In this document: positions 23,055 to 31,262 of the stretch, piece by piece
Position numbering within the stretch: the stretch's first letter is position 1
Layout: each line of letters starts with the position of its first letter
Assembly: GCA_003139545.1 (NCBI GenBank)
Contig: PLJC01000016.1
Coordinates: 72,040-116,046, forward strand
Direction of reading: 5' to 3'
Source of the DNA: Actinomycetota bacterium
GTDB taxonomy: Bacteria > Actinomycetota > Thermoleophilia > Gaiellales > Gaiellaceae
Length of the DNA stretch: 44,007 nt
Made by a program: the position numbers and the translations under genes
The notes under the pieces: model-generated
Database searches by the model: none
What the model was told of the DNA's origin: nothing
Seen by the model: the letters and a program-made list of their open reading frames with translations, nothing else

Positions 23055-24132
23055 GCTCTTCTCCCGCGCAAAGCACATGGACGATGTCGAGGCGGTCGTC
23101 GATGACGACGATGTCGGCGGCGGCGCCGGGCTCGAGCACGCCCACGTCCGTGCGACCGAGGATGCGCGCCGGCACGGCCGTCGCCGCCCCGATCGCGTCC
23201 TCGAACGGGATACCGAGCGCATGCACGTTCCGGATCGCGTCGATCATCGTGAGCACCGTGCCGGCGAAGACGCCGTCCTCCCGCGTCGGCGGGCCGTCGG
23301 CGACCTCGATCTCGACCTCGCCGAGCTGATAGATGCCGCCCCCGTTCGAGGCGCCCGCAGTGGCGTCGGTGACGAGTGCGAGCCGGCCTTCGGCGGCTGC
23401 CCACACGAGGCGGACGGTTTCGTCCGCCAGATGGTGGCCGTCCACGATCATCTGCACGAACACCTCGCGCCGCGTGAGCGCGACGCCGACGATGCCGGGG
23501 TCGCGCGAGCGAAACGGCCGCATCGCGTTGAAGAGGTGCGTCGTCGTCGACACGCCGAGGTCGAACGCGTCGTGCGCCTCCTGGGCGGTCGCGTTCGTGT
23601 GACCGGCCGAAACGACGACGCCGCGTTCGAGCAGGCGGCGGATGACCGCGCCCGCGCCGGGCAGCTCGGGTGCGAGTGTCATCTCGGTCACGCCGCCGGG
23701 CTCGAGCAGCCGCTCGAGCAGGTCGAGGTCGGGATCGCGCCGATGCGCCTGCGGATGCGTGCCGAGGCGTTCCGGTGACAGGAACGGCCCTTCGAGATGC
23801 GCGCCGAGGATCCGCGGCCGCGCGCCGTTGACGGGCAACGCGCGCAGTGCGTCGACGATCGTGCTCTCGGCCGCCGTGATGAACGTCGGCTGGTAGGCGG
23901 TGACGCCCGTGTGCAGCAGCGCCTCGCCGGCCCGCACGTAGTCCTCGGTCGCTGCGGCGAGGAAGTCGACGCCGCCGAACCCATTCACCTGGAGATCGAC
24001 GAAGCCCGGCACTGCAATGCGGCCGCGCGTGCCGCCGGCGAGGCCGACGTCCACGACGACTCCGTCTTCGACGTCGACGTCTCCTGCGACGAGCTCGCCG
24101 CGAACGAGCGCCGCTTCGACGCCGAGCCTCAT
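23035..24132 (-). CDS. nagA: N-acetylglucosamine-6-phosphate deacetylase
   Basis: NagA removes the acetyl group from GlcNAc 6-phosphate in the cytoplasm. The 365-residue amidohydrolase has the N-terminal small beta domain, then GFVDLQVNGFGGVDFLAA (the NagA form with Gln in place of the second His), the metal-binding Glu in ILGAHLEGPFLSPERLG, metal His residues in SAGHTNATAQEA and STTTHLFNAMRPF, and the catalytic Asp in LALVTDATAGAS. It overlaps the fusion gene by 4 nt (ATGA) and the downstream SIS gene by 20 nt, so the three are co-translated: MurQ and NagA products converge on glucosamine 6-phosphate. Confidence 0.94.
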   Translation of the reverse strand: MRLGVEAALVRGELVAGDVDVEDGVVVDVGLAGGTRGRIAVPGFVDLQVNGFGGVDFLAAATEDYVRAGEALLHTGVTAYQPTFITAAESTIVDALRALPVNGARPRILGAHLEGPFLSPERLGTHPQAHRRDPDLDLLERLLEPGGVTEMTLAPELPGAGAVIRRLLERGVVVSAGHTNATAQEAHDAFDLGVSTTTHLFNAMRPFRSRDPGIVGVALTRREVFVQMIVDGHHLADETVRLVWAAAEGRLALVTDATAGASNGGGIYQLGEVEIEVADGPPTREDGVFAGTVLTMIDAIRNVHALGIPFEDAIGAATAVPARILGRTDVGVLEPGAAADIVVIDDRLDIVHVLCAGEERVVARD

Positions 24133-25955
24133 TGCCGGCCCCCGAGAGCAACGCTGACCGAACCGCGCGCTCCCTCCAGCCGACGGCGAGCGTCCTCTGC
24201 GTCGACGCCGGCGAGCAGCGCGACGAGCGCGACGCGGGCATCACCGCCCGCCTCGGCGAGTGCGGCGTCGACCGCGTCTTCGGGAGCGCCGCTCGCAAGC
24301 ACGACGTTGCGCCGCGCGCGCTCGCGCAGCTTCTCGTTGTGTTGAACGACGCCGACCATCAGACCGGCGTAGGTCCGGCCGAGCCGGATCATCGTCACCG
24401 TCGAGATCGCGTTCAAGATCATCTTCTGCGCCGTCCCGGCCTTCAGGCGCGTCGACCCGCTGACGAGCTCCGGGCCGACGTCGGCGACGACGGCGTGATC
24501 CGCCGACGCAGCGAGCGGGCTGTTCGGTGCGCAGACGACGGCGACGCCGAGCGCGCCGCGCGCGAGCGCCTCGCCGAGAGCTGCAACGGTGAACGGCGTC
24601 GAGCCGCTCGCGCTCACCGCGACGACGGCGTCGTCCGCGCCGACGCCCGCCTCGCGGACGAGCCCGCGGCCGAGCTCCGCGTCGTCCTCGGCGTCGAAAT
24701 CGTCGACGGCCAACGCGACGACCTCGCCGGCCGGCGATCCGAACGTCGGGCCACACTCGAACGCGTCGAGCTCGGCGAGCCGCCCCGACGTTCCCGCTCC
24801 GACATAGACGAGCCGGCCGCCGCGCGCGAGCCGCTCGACGATGGCGTCGATCGCCGTCGCGAGCTCGTCCCCGGCAGCGGCCACCGCATCGGCGACCGCG
24901 TCGTCCGCGGCGTTCATGAGGCCGACGAGCGCGCGGGTCGGCCGGTCCTCCAGCGCCGGTGCACCCGTGAGCGCGGTCGTAACCGCCTCCCACACGAGCG
25001 GCGCATCAGGGGTCGCGATGGCGGTCATGTGGCCGCACGCCTCGTAGCCCCACGTCCAGAGATCGTCGATGCCTTCCTCCCGCGCAGCGGCGATCGCCGC
25101 CTCGAGCTCGGGGATCTCGTCGCGCGTGAGGCCGAAGCTCGGCACCCACAGCTGCGCGCCGACGCCGTGCCGCGCGCACGTCTCGCCGAGCAGGCGCGCG
25201 AAGCGGCGGACGAACGGACCAGCCGGCTCGCCCCAGTGCTTCCAGTACGGATCGGTCGCGAAGGTCGTCAGTCCGGGGAGCGAGGCAACGGCATCCCAGT
25301 CGGAGATGCCTTGCGTCCCCTCGGTGGACGGCAGGAGGCAGATCGTGTTGTCGCCGCCGCGCGCGGCCACGTCGGCGACCGCCTCGCGCAGGAATTCGAC
25401 CACCGACGCCTCGCGGAATGCGCGCACTTCCGGCGTCTGCTCACGCGGAAGATCGCCGCCGAACCGCTCGCGGCAGTGGTCGCAGCAGCACGTCCAGCGT
25501 GCATCGTCGTCGACGCCGACGTGGCGCGGGACGACCCAGGCCGGCTCATCCCAGAAGATCGAGTCGACGCCGGCGTCGAGCGCAGCCGCAGCCCACTCCC
25601 GGCAGAACGCGCGATACGCCGGGCTGTTCAGGCACGCCGCGGCGACCCGGCGGTCGTCGTCCAGCACCTGGCACTCCTCGGGGTGGAAGGCGACCCACCG
25701 GCTCTCCGCCTCGCCGCCGAAGGTGCGGCCGAGCCCCCAGGGGCTCACCTGCACGGTCAGCCCGACGTCGTGGGAAGCGGTGACCATCTCCGCGAACGTC
25801 CCCCGGTAGTAGTTGAGGTCGTTCTCGGAGAACGTGTGCAGCACCCCGGTATAGCCGCGCGCGGCGAGATCGGCCATGTCGCGCCGAACGTGGCGGACGA
25901 CCCGTACTCCGAAGTACGAGCAGCCACTGCTCGCCGCGCGCGGTTGGAGGGTCAC
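24129..25955 (-). CDS. Fusion protein: glycosidase-like TIM barrel + N-acetylmuramic acid 6-phosphate etherase (MurQ)
   Basis: 608 residues in one uninterrupted frame. Residues 1 to about 330 look like a glycoside hydrolase-type barrel of unknown family: YTGVLHTFSENDLNYYRGTF, LTVQVSPWGLGRTFGGE, the probable acid in DSIFWDEPAW (131-140), a Cys cluster TCCCDHCRERFGG (155-167) and DDLWTWGYEACGHM. Residues from about 336 are MurQ, which turns MurNAc 6-phosphate into GlcNAc 6-phosphate and lactate: GAGTSGR (386-392), the two catalytic Glu in DAFECGPTFG (E400) and DAEDD (E423), and GSTRLKAGTAQK (500-511). No signal peptide is present, so it is cytoplasmic. The GTG at 25955 follows GAAAGGA; the ATG at 25973 is the alternative. 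An operator lies upstream. Confidence 0.85.
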   Translation of the reverse strand: MTLQPRAASSGCSYFGVRVVRHVRRDMADLAARGYTGVLHTFSENDLNYYRGTFAEMVTASHDVGLTVQVSPWGLGRTFGGEAESRWVAFHPEECQVLDDDRRVAAACLNSPAYRAFCREWAAAALDAGVDSIFWDEPAWVVPRHVGVDDDARWTCCCDHCRERFGGDLPREQTPEVRAFREASVVEFLREAVADVAARGGDNTICLLPSTEGTQGISDWDAVASLPGLTTFATDPYWKHWGEPAGPFVRRFARLLGETCARHGVGAQLWVPSFGLTRDEIPELEAAIAAAREEGIDDLWTWGYEACGHMTAIATPDAPLVWEAVTTALTGAPALEDRPTRALVGLMNAADDAVADAVAAAGDELATAIDAIVERLARGGRLVYVGAGTSGRLAELDAFECGPTFGSPAGEVVALAVDDFDAEDDAELGRGLVREAGVGADDAVVAVSASGSTPFTVAALGEALARGALGVAVVCAPNSPLAASADHAVVADVGPELVSGSTRLKAGTAQKMILNAISTVTMIRLGRTYAGLMVGVVQHNEKLRERARRNVVLASGAPEDAVDAALAEAGGDARVALVALLAGVDAEDARRRLEGARGSVSVALGGRQ

Positions 25956-25981
25956 CTGTGCATCCTTTCGCATCTCGGTCC

Positions 25982-25997
25982 AGTGGTCAATACCACT
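25982..25997. promoter_or_regulatory. DasR-like operator upstream of the fusion gene
   Basis: AGTGGTCAATACCACT has perfect 6-nt arms AGTGGT/ACCACT. The DasR-responsive element of Streptomyces is known to have the core TGGTCTAGACCA, so arms and spacing match. It is 26 nt before the GTG of the fusion gene, and its last base is in the stop codon of the upstream permease gene. It would allow separate control of the fusion-nagA-SIS half of the locus. Confidence 0.75.
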
Positions 25998-26830
25998 TAG
26001 CCTCGGACTGCGCCTGCGGTCAGCCCGAAGGCGATGCGGCGCTGGATGAGGAGGAAGAAGACGACAACGGGAATCGCCGTGAGCGTCGAGGCGGCCATGA
26101 GCGCGCCCCAGTCGGTCTCCCGGCTCGTGCCCAGGAAGTAGGAGAGCCAGACCGTGATGGTCTGCTTCGAGCCGTCGTTCAGCAGGACGCGAGCGAAGAT
26201 GTACTCGTTCCAGCTGGTGATGAACGCGAAGACCGACGTCGCGACGAGCCCCGGAGCGACGAGCGGCAGGAGGATCCGCGCGAACGCGCCGAGGCGCGTG
26301 CTTCCGTCCACCATCGCCGCCTCCTCGAGATCCTTGGGGATGCCGAGGATGAACCCGGGTAACGTCCAGACCGAGAACGGGAGCACGCCCGTGAGGTAGA
26401 CGAGGATGACGCCGGTGAGCGTGTTCACCTCGTGATAGCGGGCGAGCACGACGTACAGCGGGATGATCAGGCCGGCGCCGGGAAGCATCTGAACGCCGAT
26501 GACGAGAACGATGAAGAGCTTCCGGCCGGTGAACCTGTACTTCGAGAGCGCAACCGCGGCGAGGAACGCGAGCACCATCGCGATCGTCACCGTGACGAGG
26601 ACGACGATGACGCTGTTCTTCACGTCGTCCCAGAAATAGGGCTTCGCCAGCGCGTCTCGGAAGTGCTTGAGCGTCGGATGGAGCGGGAACCACGTCGGCG
26701 TCAGCGCGTTGATCTGATCGTCACTCTTGAACGCGGTCGAGACCATCCAGAAGACCGGGAAGATCATGACGACGAAGATGGCGACGCCGACGACGTTCCA
26801 CGCGTTGCGGCGGGCGTTGCGGACGCTCAC
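25997..26830 (-). CDS. Carbohydrate ABC transporter permease, MalG/DasC type
   Basis: 277 residues with about six membrane helices. The family features are a first helix VVGVAIFVVMIFPVFWMVST followed by AFKSDDQI, YRFTGRKLFIVLVIGVQMLP and the ATPase-contacting EAA loop LEEAAMVDGSTRLGAFARIL. It forms the channel with the MalF-type partner, whose stop it overlaps (GTG at 26830). The TAA stop overlaps the operator at 25982. Neighbours point to an amino sugar or chito/muro-oligosaccharide as substrate. Confidence 0.92.
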   Translation of the reverse strand: MSVRNARRNAWNVVGVAIFVVMIFPVFWMVSTAFKSDDQINALTPTWFPLHPTLKHFRDALAKPYFWDDVKNSVIVVLVTVTIAMVLAFLAAVALSKYRFTGRKLFIVLVIGVQMLPGAGLIIPLYVVLARYHEVNTLTGVILVYLTGVLPFSVWTLPGFILGIPKDLEEAAMVDGSTRLGAFARILLPLVAPGLVATSVFAFITSWNEYIFARVLLNDGSKQTITVWLSYFLGTSRETDWGALMAASTLTAIPVVVFFLLIQRRIAFGLTAGAVRG

Positions 26831-27780
26831 GTCACATCCCCGATCCGGAGCATCCGCCGCACGTAGACGACGCTCATCGCGGCCACGATCACGAGCATGA
26901 GGATGGAGATCGCGGCCCCCAGGCCGAAGTTGGCGTTCACGTAGCCCTGCTCGAAGAGGTAGATGCCCATCAGGTAGTTGGCGCTGGTGATGTGCGGCTG
27001 CCCGATGAGCAAGTACGCCTGTGTGAAGACGCCGAAGTCCCAGAGGATGGAGAGGCTCGTGAGGATGAGCAACACGGGCGTGATCACGGGCACCGTCACG
27101 TCGAGGAAGACGCGCCACGAGCGGGCGCCGTCGATCTCGGCCGCCTCGACGAGCTCCCGCGGCACCTGCGAGAGGGCCGCGTAGACGGTGATGACGACGA
27201 AGGGGAGCGCGCCCCACACGATGAGCGTCGTCACCATGCCGAGCTGCGAGAGCGGCGTCTGCATCCAGTTGTGCTGGAAGTAGTTGCCGAAGTGGAGCTC
27301 GGTGAGGATGTAGTTGAGGACGCCGTTCTCCGAGTTGATCATCCAGTTCCAGACCTGGACGGCGACCACCGGCGGCATCGACCACACGAGCACGAGACCG
27401 GCGGTGAGGAGGACCCGGACCCAGGTCGAGATGCGGACGAGCAAGAGTGCGAGGAGCGTCCCGATGACCATCGTCAGTCCGACGTTCGTGGCCGCGAACA
27501 CGATCGTGCGGAGCAGCGTGTGCCAGAAGACGCTGTCGTGGAGGACGCTGCCGAAGTTCTTCAGCCCGATGTAGACGCCCTTGTGCTGGATCAGCTCGGT
27601 GAGGCCGTAGCGGTCGAGCGCGATCCGCACGAGGCTGTACAGCGGGTAGCCGAGGATCGCCCCCATGACGACGACGACCGGCGCAACGAGCGCGTAGGGA
27701 ACGGCGCCCTGGCCGGCACGCCGCCACGTGAAACGGCGCCGCCGAGACCACTTGGGCGTGGTCTCGGCGGCGCTTGCCAT
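26827..27780 (-). CDS. Carbohydrate ABC transporter permease, MalF/DasB type
   Basis: 317 residues. A basic N-terminus (KWSRRRRFTWRR) precedes the first helix YALVAPVVVVMGAILGYPLY. The EAA motif reads ELVEAAEIDGARSWRVFLDV. The ending includes VVYVRRMLRIGDVT. It starts 22 bp after the binding-protein stop and overlaps the MalG-type gene by 4 nt, so the order (binding protein, MalF, MalG) matches the das/ngc transporters of Streptomyces. The operon contains no ATPase gene; this would be supplied by the divergent gene at 30029. Confidence 0.92.
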   Translation of the reverse strand: MASAAETTPKWSRRRRFTWRRAGQGAVPYALVAPVVVVMGAILGYPLYSLVRIALDRYGLTELIQHKGVYIGLKNFGSVLHDSVFWHTLLRTIVFAATNVGLTMVIGTLLALLLVRISTWVRVLLTAGLVLVWSMPPVVAVQVWNWMINSENGVLNYILTELHFGNYFQHNWMQTPLSQLGMVTTLIVWGALPFVVITVYAALSQVPRELVEAAEIDGARSWRVFLDVTVPVITPVLLILTSLSILWDFGVFTQAYLLIGQPHITSANYLMGIYLFEQGYVNANFGLGAAISILMLVIVAAMSVVYVRRMLRIGDVT

Positions 27781-27802
27781 CTGGTTCAGCCCAGCCGTCC
27801 GG

Positions 27803-29053
27803 CTAGGACTGATTGAGCGTGTACGCGATGTTGTCGCTGGCGGTCGTCGCCGCCTGCTTCACCGACAGCTTCCCGGTGAGGATCTGCGCCAGCATCGTCC
27901 TGAGGATGTTCCCGTTCTCGACGTCCACCCAGTGCTTCGCCTGCGGGACGAACCAGCTCTGGGCCGCCGCGCGTGCGTTGACGGTGTTGCCGAGCAGGTT
28001 GGTGGCGTTCGGAATGTTCCCCTTGTTCTGCAGGGACTGCTCGTTCGCCGTGCTGGTGAAGTCAGCGATCCACTGGATCGCCTGCGCCTTGTTGCCGCTC
28101 TCCGCGGGCACGGCGACGTCGGAGCCGCCGAGGAATCCGGGGATCGGCTTGCCTGCGACGTGGCTCGGCATCACGAACTGCCCGGTGACGGCCTTGTACT
28201 TCGTGCCGGTGCAGCAGCTGAACCAGGCCGGGCCGAGAATCGCGCCCGCCAGTCCCTGCGAGAACACCGTGTACGGCGCCGGATTGGCCTCGTCGAGCGT
28301 TGCCGCCGACTTGGGAGCCACCGCGTCGAAGAAGTTCTTGTACGCGGTGAGCCCGGCGATCGACTGCTTCGAGTTGAGCGCGCCAACCCACTTGTGGGCG
28401 TGCGTGGTGGCGATCGTTCCGCCGTAGTCGAAGACCCAGTCGAGCGCGCTGTACCAGTCGGTGCCGGCCATATACATGGCCGAGAAGCCCTTCACGCCCT
28501 TCTCCATCTTCGCGACCTTCTTCAGGTCGGACGTGAACTGCGTGAGGCTGGTCGGCGGCTTCGCGATGCCCGCCTTCTTGAAGAGGTCCGTGCGATAGGT
28601 GATCACACGCGAGCCGGCGTAGTAGGGCACGCCGTAGAGCTTGCCCTGGTACAAACCGGACTTCGCGAGCCCCGCGAGCCAGTGGTCGGAGTTGGGGAAC
28701 TGCGACTTGCTGGCGGTGAGGTCCGCGAACGCTCCGGATGTCATGTACGCGGTCATCTCGGTGTTCCCCATCTCGATCACGTCAGGGGTGTCGTTCCCGG
28801 CGATCGTCGCGTCGAACTTCTGGAGATGATCGCCCCAGTTCTGGTACTGCACGTTGACCGTCCAGCCGGGGTTCTGGGCCTGGAATGCCTGGTTCGCTGC
28901 TGCGACGACGTCGGGCCAACCCGACTGCGCGTCGACCTGGAGCCAGACCGTCAACTTGTTGGCCTGCTTATGCCCGTTCGACGCGCCGGCGGATGCCGCC
29001 ATGACGCCGAGCGCGACGGCGAGAGCGGCCGCCACGACAACTCGTAGTCTCAT
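27803..29053 (-). CDS. Sugar ABC transporter substrate-binding protein (DasA/NgcE-like role)
   Basis: A 416-residue family 1 solute-binding protein. It has a Sec signal (RLRVVVAAALAVALGVMAAS, cleavage near SAGA) but no lipobox Cys. The fold shows NKLTVWLQVDAQSGWPDVVA, DTPDVIEMGNTEMTAYMTSG, LYGVPYYAGSRVITYRTDLF and FLGGSDVAVPAESGNKAQAI. It delivers a sugar to the MalFG-type permeases encoded next. The ATG at 29053 follows GAGGAG. The promoter region holds a DasR-like operator overlapping a TATAGA -10 box, so the GntR product probably represses it. The ligand is inferred from context only (GlcNAc, chitobiose or a muropeptide sugar). Confidence 0.92.
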   Translation of the reverse strand: MRLRVVVAAALAVALGVMAASAGASNGHKQANKLTVWLQVDAQSGWPDVVAAANQAFQAQNPGWTVNVQYQNWGDHLQKFDATIAGNDTPDVIEMGNTEMTAYMTSGAFADLTASKSQFPNSDHWLAGLAKSGLYQGKLYGVPYYAGSRVITYRTDLFKKAGIAKPPTSLTQFTSDLKKVAKMEKGVKGFSAMYMAGTDWYSALDWVFDYGGTIATTHAHKWVGALNSKQSIAGLTAYKNFFDAVAPKSAATLDEANPAPYTVFSQGLAGAILGPAWFSCCTGTKYKAVTGQFVMPSHVAGKPIPGFLGGSDVAVPAESGNKAQAIQWIADFTSTANEQSLQNKGNIPNATNLLGNTVNARAAAQSWFVPQAKHWVDVENGNILRTMLAQILTGKLSVKQAATTASDNIAYTLNQS

Positions 29054-29134
29054 GCAAGTCTCCTCGAGCCGTCGACGCCCGGCGCATCTGCGCCCCGGTG
29101 GCCTGCGGGGCTGCACACGGTGGTCGGTGCGTCG

Positions 29135-29150
29135 ATTGGTCTATACCAGT
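29135..29150. promoter_or_regulatory. DasR-like operator overlapping the -10 box of the transporter operon
   Basis: ATTGGTCTATACCAGT contains core TGGTCTATACCA, one base from the DasR consensus TGGTCTAGACCA. On the minus strand the same bases read TGGTATAGACCA and contain TATAGA, a likely -10 box for the binding-protein gene 82 bp downstream. A bound repressor would therefore block the promoter directly. The other bases of the 29054-29228 gap show only a small GGCGCA-TC-TGCGCC hairpin. Confidence 0.75.
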
Positions 29151-29228
29151 TGGCCACGAGCGGAGATTGGCACACCGGACCAACGGTGTCAACCCCGAGT
29201 TTCGAAAGCGGACCGGTCAGTCCTGAGC

Positions 29229-29945
29229 TCAGCCCTGAGGCCGCTGCAGCTCGGTCACGATCCGGTAGCGATCGCCCCGGTAGACCGAGTGGACGAACTC
29301 GACCGTGCGGCCGCGTTCGTCGACGCTCGTCCGCTCGAAGAGGAAGGCGGGTGAGTGGAGCGGGACGCCGAGCGCGGCCGACTCCTCCTCGTTCGTCACC
29401 GTCGGCTCGATCGCCTGGGTGCCCGTCGCGATGTGGATGCCGTACCGCTCCTGGAGCAGCGCGTAGAACGACCCGGTCAGGTCCTTGGCGCTGAGGCCGG
29501 GCACGAGCCCCTGCGGAAGATGGAGCGTCTCGATCGCCATCGTCTCGCCGTCGGCGAGCCGAAGCCGCTTGATCACAAGGATTGGCTCCGATGGAGACAC
29601 CTGCAGGAACCGCCCCAACTGGGCTCCGGCGAGGATCGTCGTCATAGACAAGGTGCGGCTGCCCGGCACCATCCCGCGCCGGCGCATGTCCTCGCTGAAC
29701 GAGGTGATGGTCAGCTCCTGGGAGATCTTCGGCTGCTGGACGTAGGTCCCGCTGCCGCGGCGGCGGACGAGGTAGCCCTCGCGCGCGAGGTCGTCGAGCG
29801 CGGCGCGGACGGTCAGCCGCGAGACGCCGAGGTCGGCGCTGAGCTGCCGTTCCGACGGGATTGCGGTGCCGACGCCGAGCTGCTGGATGAGGTCGAAGAC
29901 CTGCTGGCGCGTGTGGCTCTGCTTCGTCACCTTGGGCACGCTCAT
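29229..29945 (-). CDS. GntR/HutC-family regulator, DasR/NagR-like
   Basis: 238 residues. The N-terminal winged helix contains QVFDLIQQLGVGTAIPSERQ, LGVSRLTVRAALDDLAREGY and RRGSGTYVQ (to about residue 70). The C-terminal UTRA domain begins near SFSEDMRRRGMVPGSRTLSM and ends with the family-typical HSVYRGDRYRIVTELQR. In HutC-family members such as DasR, NagR and YvoA, UTRA binds glucosamine 6-phosphate or GlcNAc 6-phosphate, releasing DNA. The ATG at 29945 is chosen because an upstream in-frame ATG at 29990 lies beyond the -10 box. TATAGT lies 9 nt before the ATG. Three operators of the matching type lie in this locus. Confidence 0.92.
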   Translation of the reverse strand: MSVPKVTKQSHTRQQVFDLIQQLGVGTAIPSERQLSADLGVSRLTVRAALDDLAREGYLVRRRGSGTYVQQPKISQELTITSFSEDMRRRGMVPGSRTLSMTTILAGAQLGRFLQVSPSEPILVIKRLRLADGETMAIETLHLPQGLVPGLSAKDLTGSFYALLQERYGIHIATGTQAIEPTVTNEEESAALGVPLHSPAFLFERTSVDERGRTVEFVHSVYRGDRYRIVTELQRPQG

Positions 29946-29954
29946 GGCCGGCGC

Positions 29955-29960
29955 ACTATA
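29955..29960 (-). promoter_or_regulatory. Candidate -10 box of the GntR regulator gene
   Basis: TATAGT, preceded by GGC as in the rpsA box, lies 9 nt before the ATG with no ribosome binding site, so the message would be nearly leaderless. The DasR-like operator at 29976 sits 15 nt upstream of it, which would place bound regulator over the -35 region and suggests autoregulation. Confidence 0.5.
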
Positions 29961-29975
29961 GCCCAGTGTTCCGAA

Positions 29976-29991
29976 ATTGGTCAATGCCATT
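29976..29991. promoter_or_regulatory. DasR-like operator between the GntR gene and the ATPase gene
   Basis: ATTGGTCAATGCCATT has core TGGTCAATGCCA, one mismatch from the 25982 operator core. It lies in the 83-bp divergent gap and could control both the regulator and the ATPase gene. Confidence 0.7.
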
Positions 29992-30014
29992 GCGTTTCGC
30001 GCTGATCCCCGGTA

Positions 30015-30020
30015 TAGACT
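30015..30020 (+). promoter_or_regulatory. Candidate -10 box of the ATPase gene
   Basis: GGTATAGACTGC contains TAGACT ending 8 nt before the GTG at 30029 (TATAGA two bases earlier is an alternative). No Shine-Dalgarno sequence lies before the start, matching the leaderless pattern. Confidence 0.4.
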
Positions 30021-30028
30021 GCATGCCT

Positions 30029-31201
30029 GTGGCGGGGATCGTGCTCGAGCGTGTCAGCAAGGTCTTCACCGGCGGCGTCGTCGCCGTCGACGACATCTCG
30101 CTCGAGGTCGAGAGCGGAGAGTTCCTCGTCCTCGTGGGTCCGTCTGGCTGCGGCAAGTCCACGCTTCTGCGAATGATCGCGGGCCTGGAGGACGCCACCG
30201 GCGGCACGATCAGCATCGACGGGCGCGACGTGACCGAGCTGCCCCCGCGCTCCCGCGACGTCGCGATGGTGTTCCAGAGCTACGCCCTGTACCCGCACAT
30301 GAGCGTCCGCGAGAACCTCGGCTACGGCCTGAAGGTGCGCAAGACGCCGAAGAAGGAGGCCGCGCAGCGCGTCGAGCGGGCGGCAAAGCTCCTCGGGCTG
30401 GAGGACATGCTCGACCGCAAGCCCGCGGCGCTGTCGGGCGGCCAGCGCCAGCGCGTCGCCATGGGTCGCGCGATCGTGCGCGAGCCGAAGGCGTTCCTCA
30501 TGGACGAACCGCTCTCGAACCTGGACGCGAAGCTCCGCGTAAGCATGCGCGCGTCACTCGCCAGCCTTCACTCGCGGCTACGCACCACGACGATCTACGT
30601 GACGCACGACCAGGTCGAGGCCATGACGCTCGGCCAGCGCGTCGCCGTGCTTCGCGACGGCCGCGTCCAGCAGGTGGACACGCCGCAGGCCCTCTACGCC
30701 CGGCCGACCAACCTGTTCGTGGCGGCCTTCATAGGCTCGCCGGCGATGAACCTCGTCGAGGCCGATCTCTCGGACGGCGTGCTGACGTTCGCGGGCTTCA
30801 CGCTGCCCGTCGCGCCGCACACGGTGCCGGAGGGCGTGCACGGCCGCGTCGTCGTCGGGATCCGGCCGGAGACGTTCGAGGATGCAGCCTTCGCCGATCC
30901 CTCGCTGCCGCAGGTCGACGTCGACGTCGAAGTGGTCGAGGAGCTCGGCGCCGAGACGCACGTCATCTTCTCCCTCGACGCCGTGCCCGTGGACGTGAGC
31001 GGCGCACGCGAGGCGGACGAAGAAGAAGTGATCATCGGAGAGTCGCGGACGCTCTTCACCGCCCGCGTCGTTCCGTCCACCACAGCGCGGCCGGGCGCTC
31101 CGCTCCGCCTCGCGGTCGATCCTTCTCGGTTCCACTACTTCGATCCCGAGACCGGAGCCCGTTTCGCCGGCACCATGGCGCCGACGCTGGCTCGCGCGTA
31201 G
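30029..31201 (+). CDS. Sugar ABC transporter ATPase, MsiK/UgpC/MalK type
   Basis: 390 residues. The nucleotide-binding domain has Walker A GPSGCGKST, the Q-loop in AMVFQSYALYPHMSVRENLG, signature LSGGQRQRVAMGRAI, Walker B AFLMDEPLSNLDAKLR and the switch His in TIYVTHDQVEAM. The C-terminal regulatory TOBE domains (from about 240) end DPSRFHYFDPETGARF. It would energise the MalFG-type permeases at 25997-27780; MsiK-type ATPases often serve several sugar transporters. The GTG at 30029 is preferred over the ATG two codons earlier because the protein then begins (M)AGIVLERVSK like relatives. A DasR-like operator lies 38 bp upstream. Confidence 0.93.
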   Translation: MAGIVLERVSKVFTGGVVAVDDISLEVESGEFLVLVGPSGCGKSTLLRMIAGLEDATGGTISIDGRDVTELPPRSRDVAMVFQSYALYPHMSVRENLGYGLKVRKTPKKEAAQRVERAAKLLGLEDMLDRKPAALSGGQRQRVAMGRAIVREPKAFLMDEPLSNLDAKLRVSMRASLASLHSRLRTTTIYVTHDQVEAMTLGQRVAVLRDGRVQQVDTPQALYARPTNLFVAAFIGSPAMNLVEADLSDGVLTFAGFTLPVAPHTVPEGVHGRVVVGIRPETFEDAAFADPSLPQVDVDVEVVEELGAETHVIFSLDAVPVDVSGAREADEEEVIIGESRTLFTARVVPSTTARPGAPLRLAVDPSRFHYFDPETGARFAGTMAPTLARA

Positions 31202-31262
31202 CGTCGCCGTCGGCCTCGCGGCGGTCTGGGCTGGGCCTGCGGCCGCGTCGCCCAGCGGAACC

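Noticed and set aside
24129..26693. An even longer 854-residue start for the fusion protein
   Set aside because: The extra N-terminal part is antisense or out of frame to the MalG-type permease gene and the operator and -10 region lie inside it; GTG at 25955 has a good ribosome binding site.
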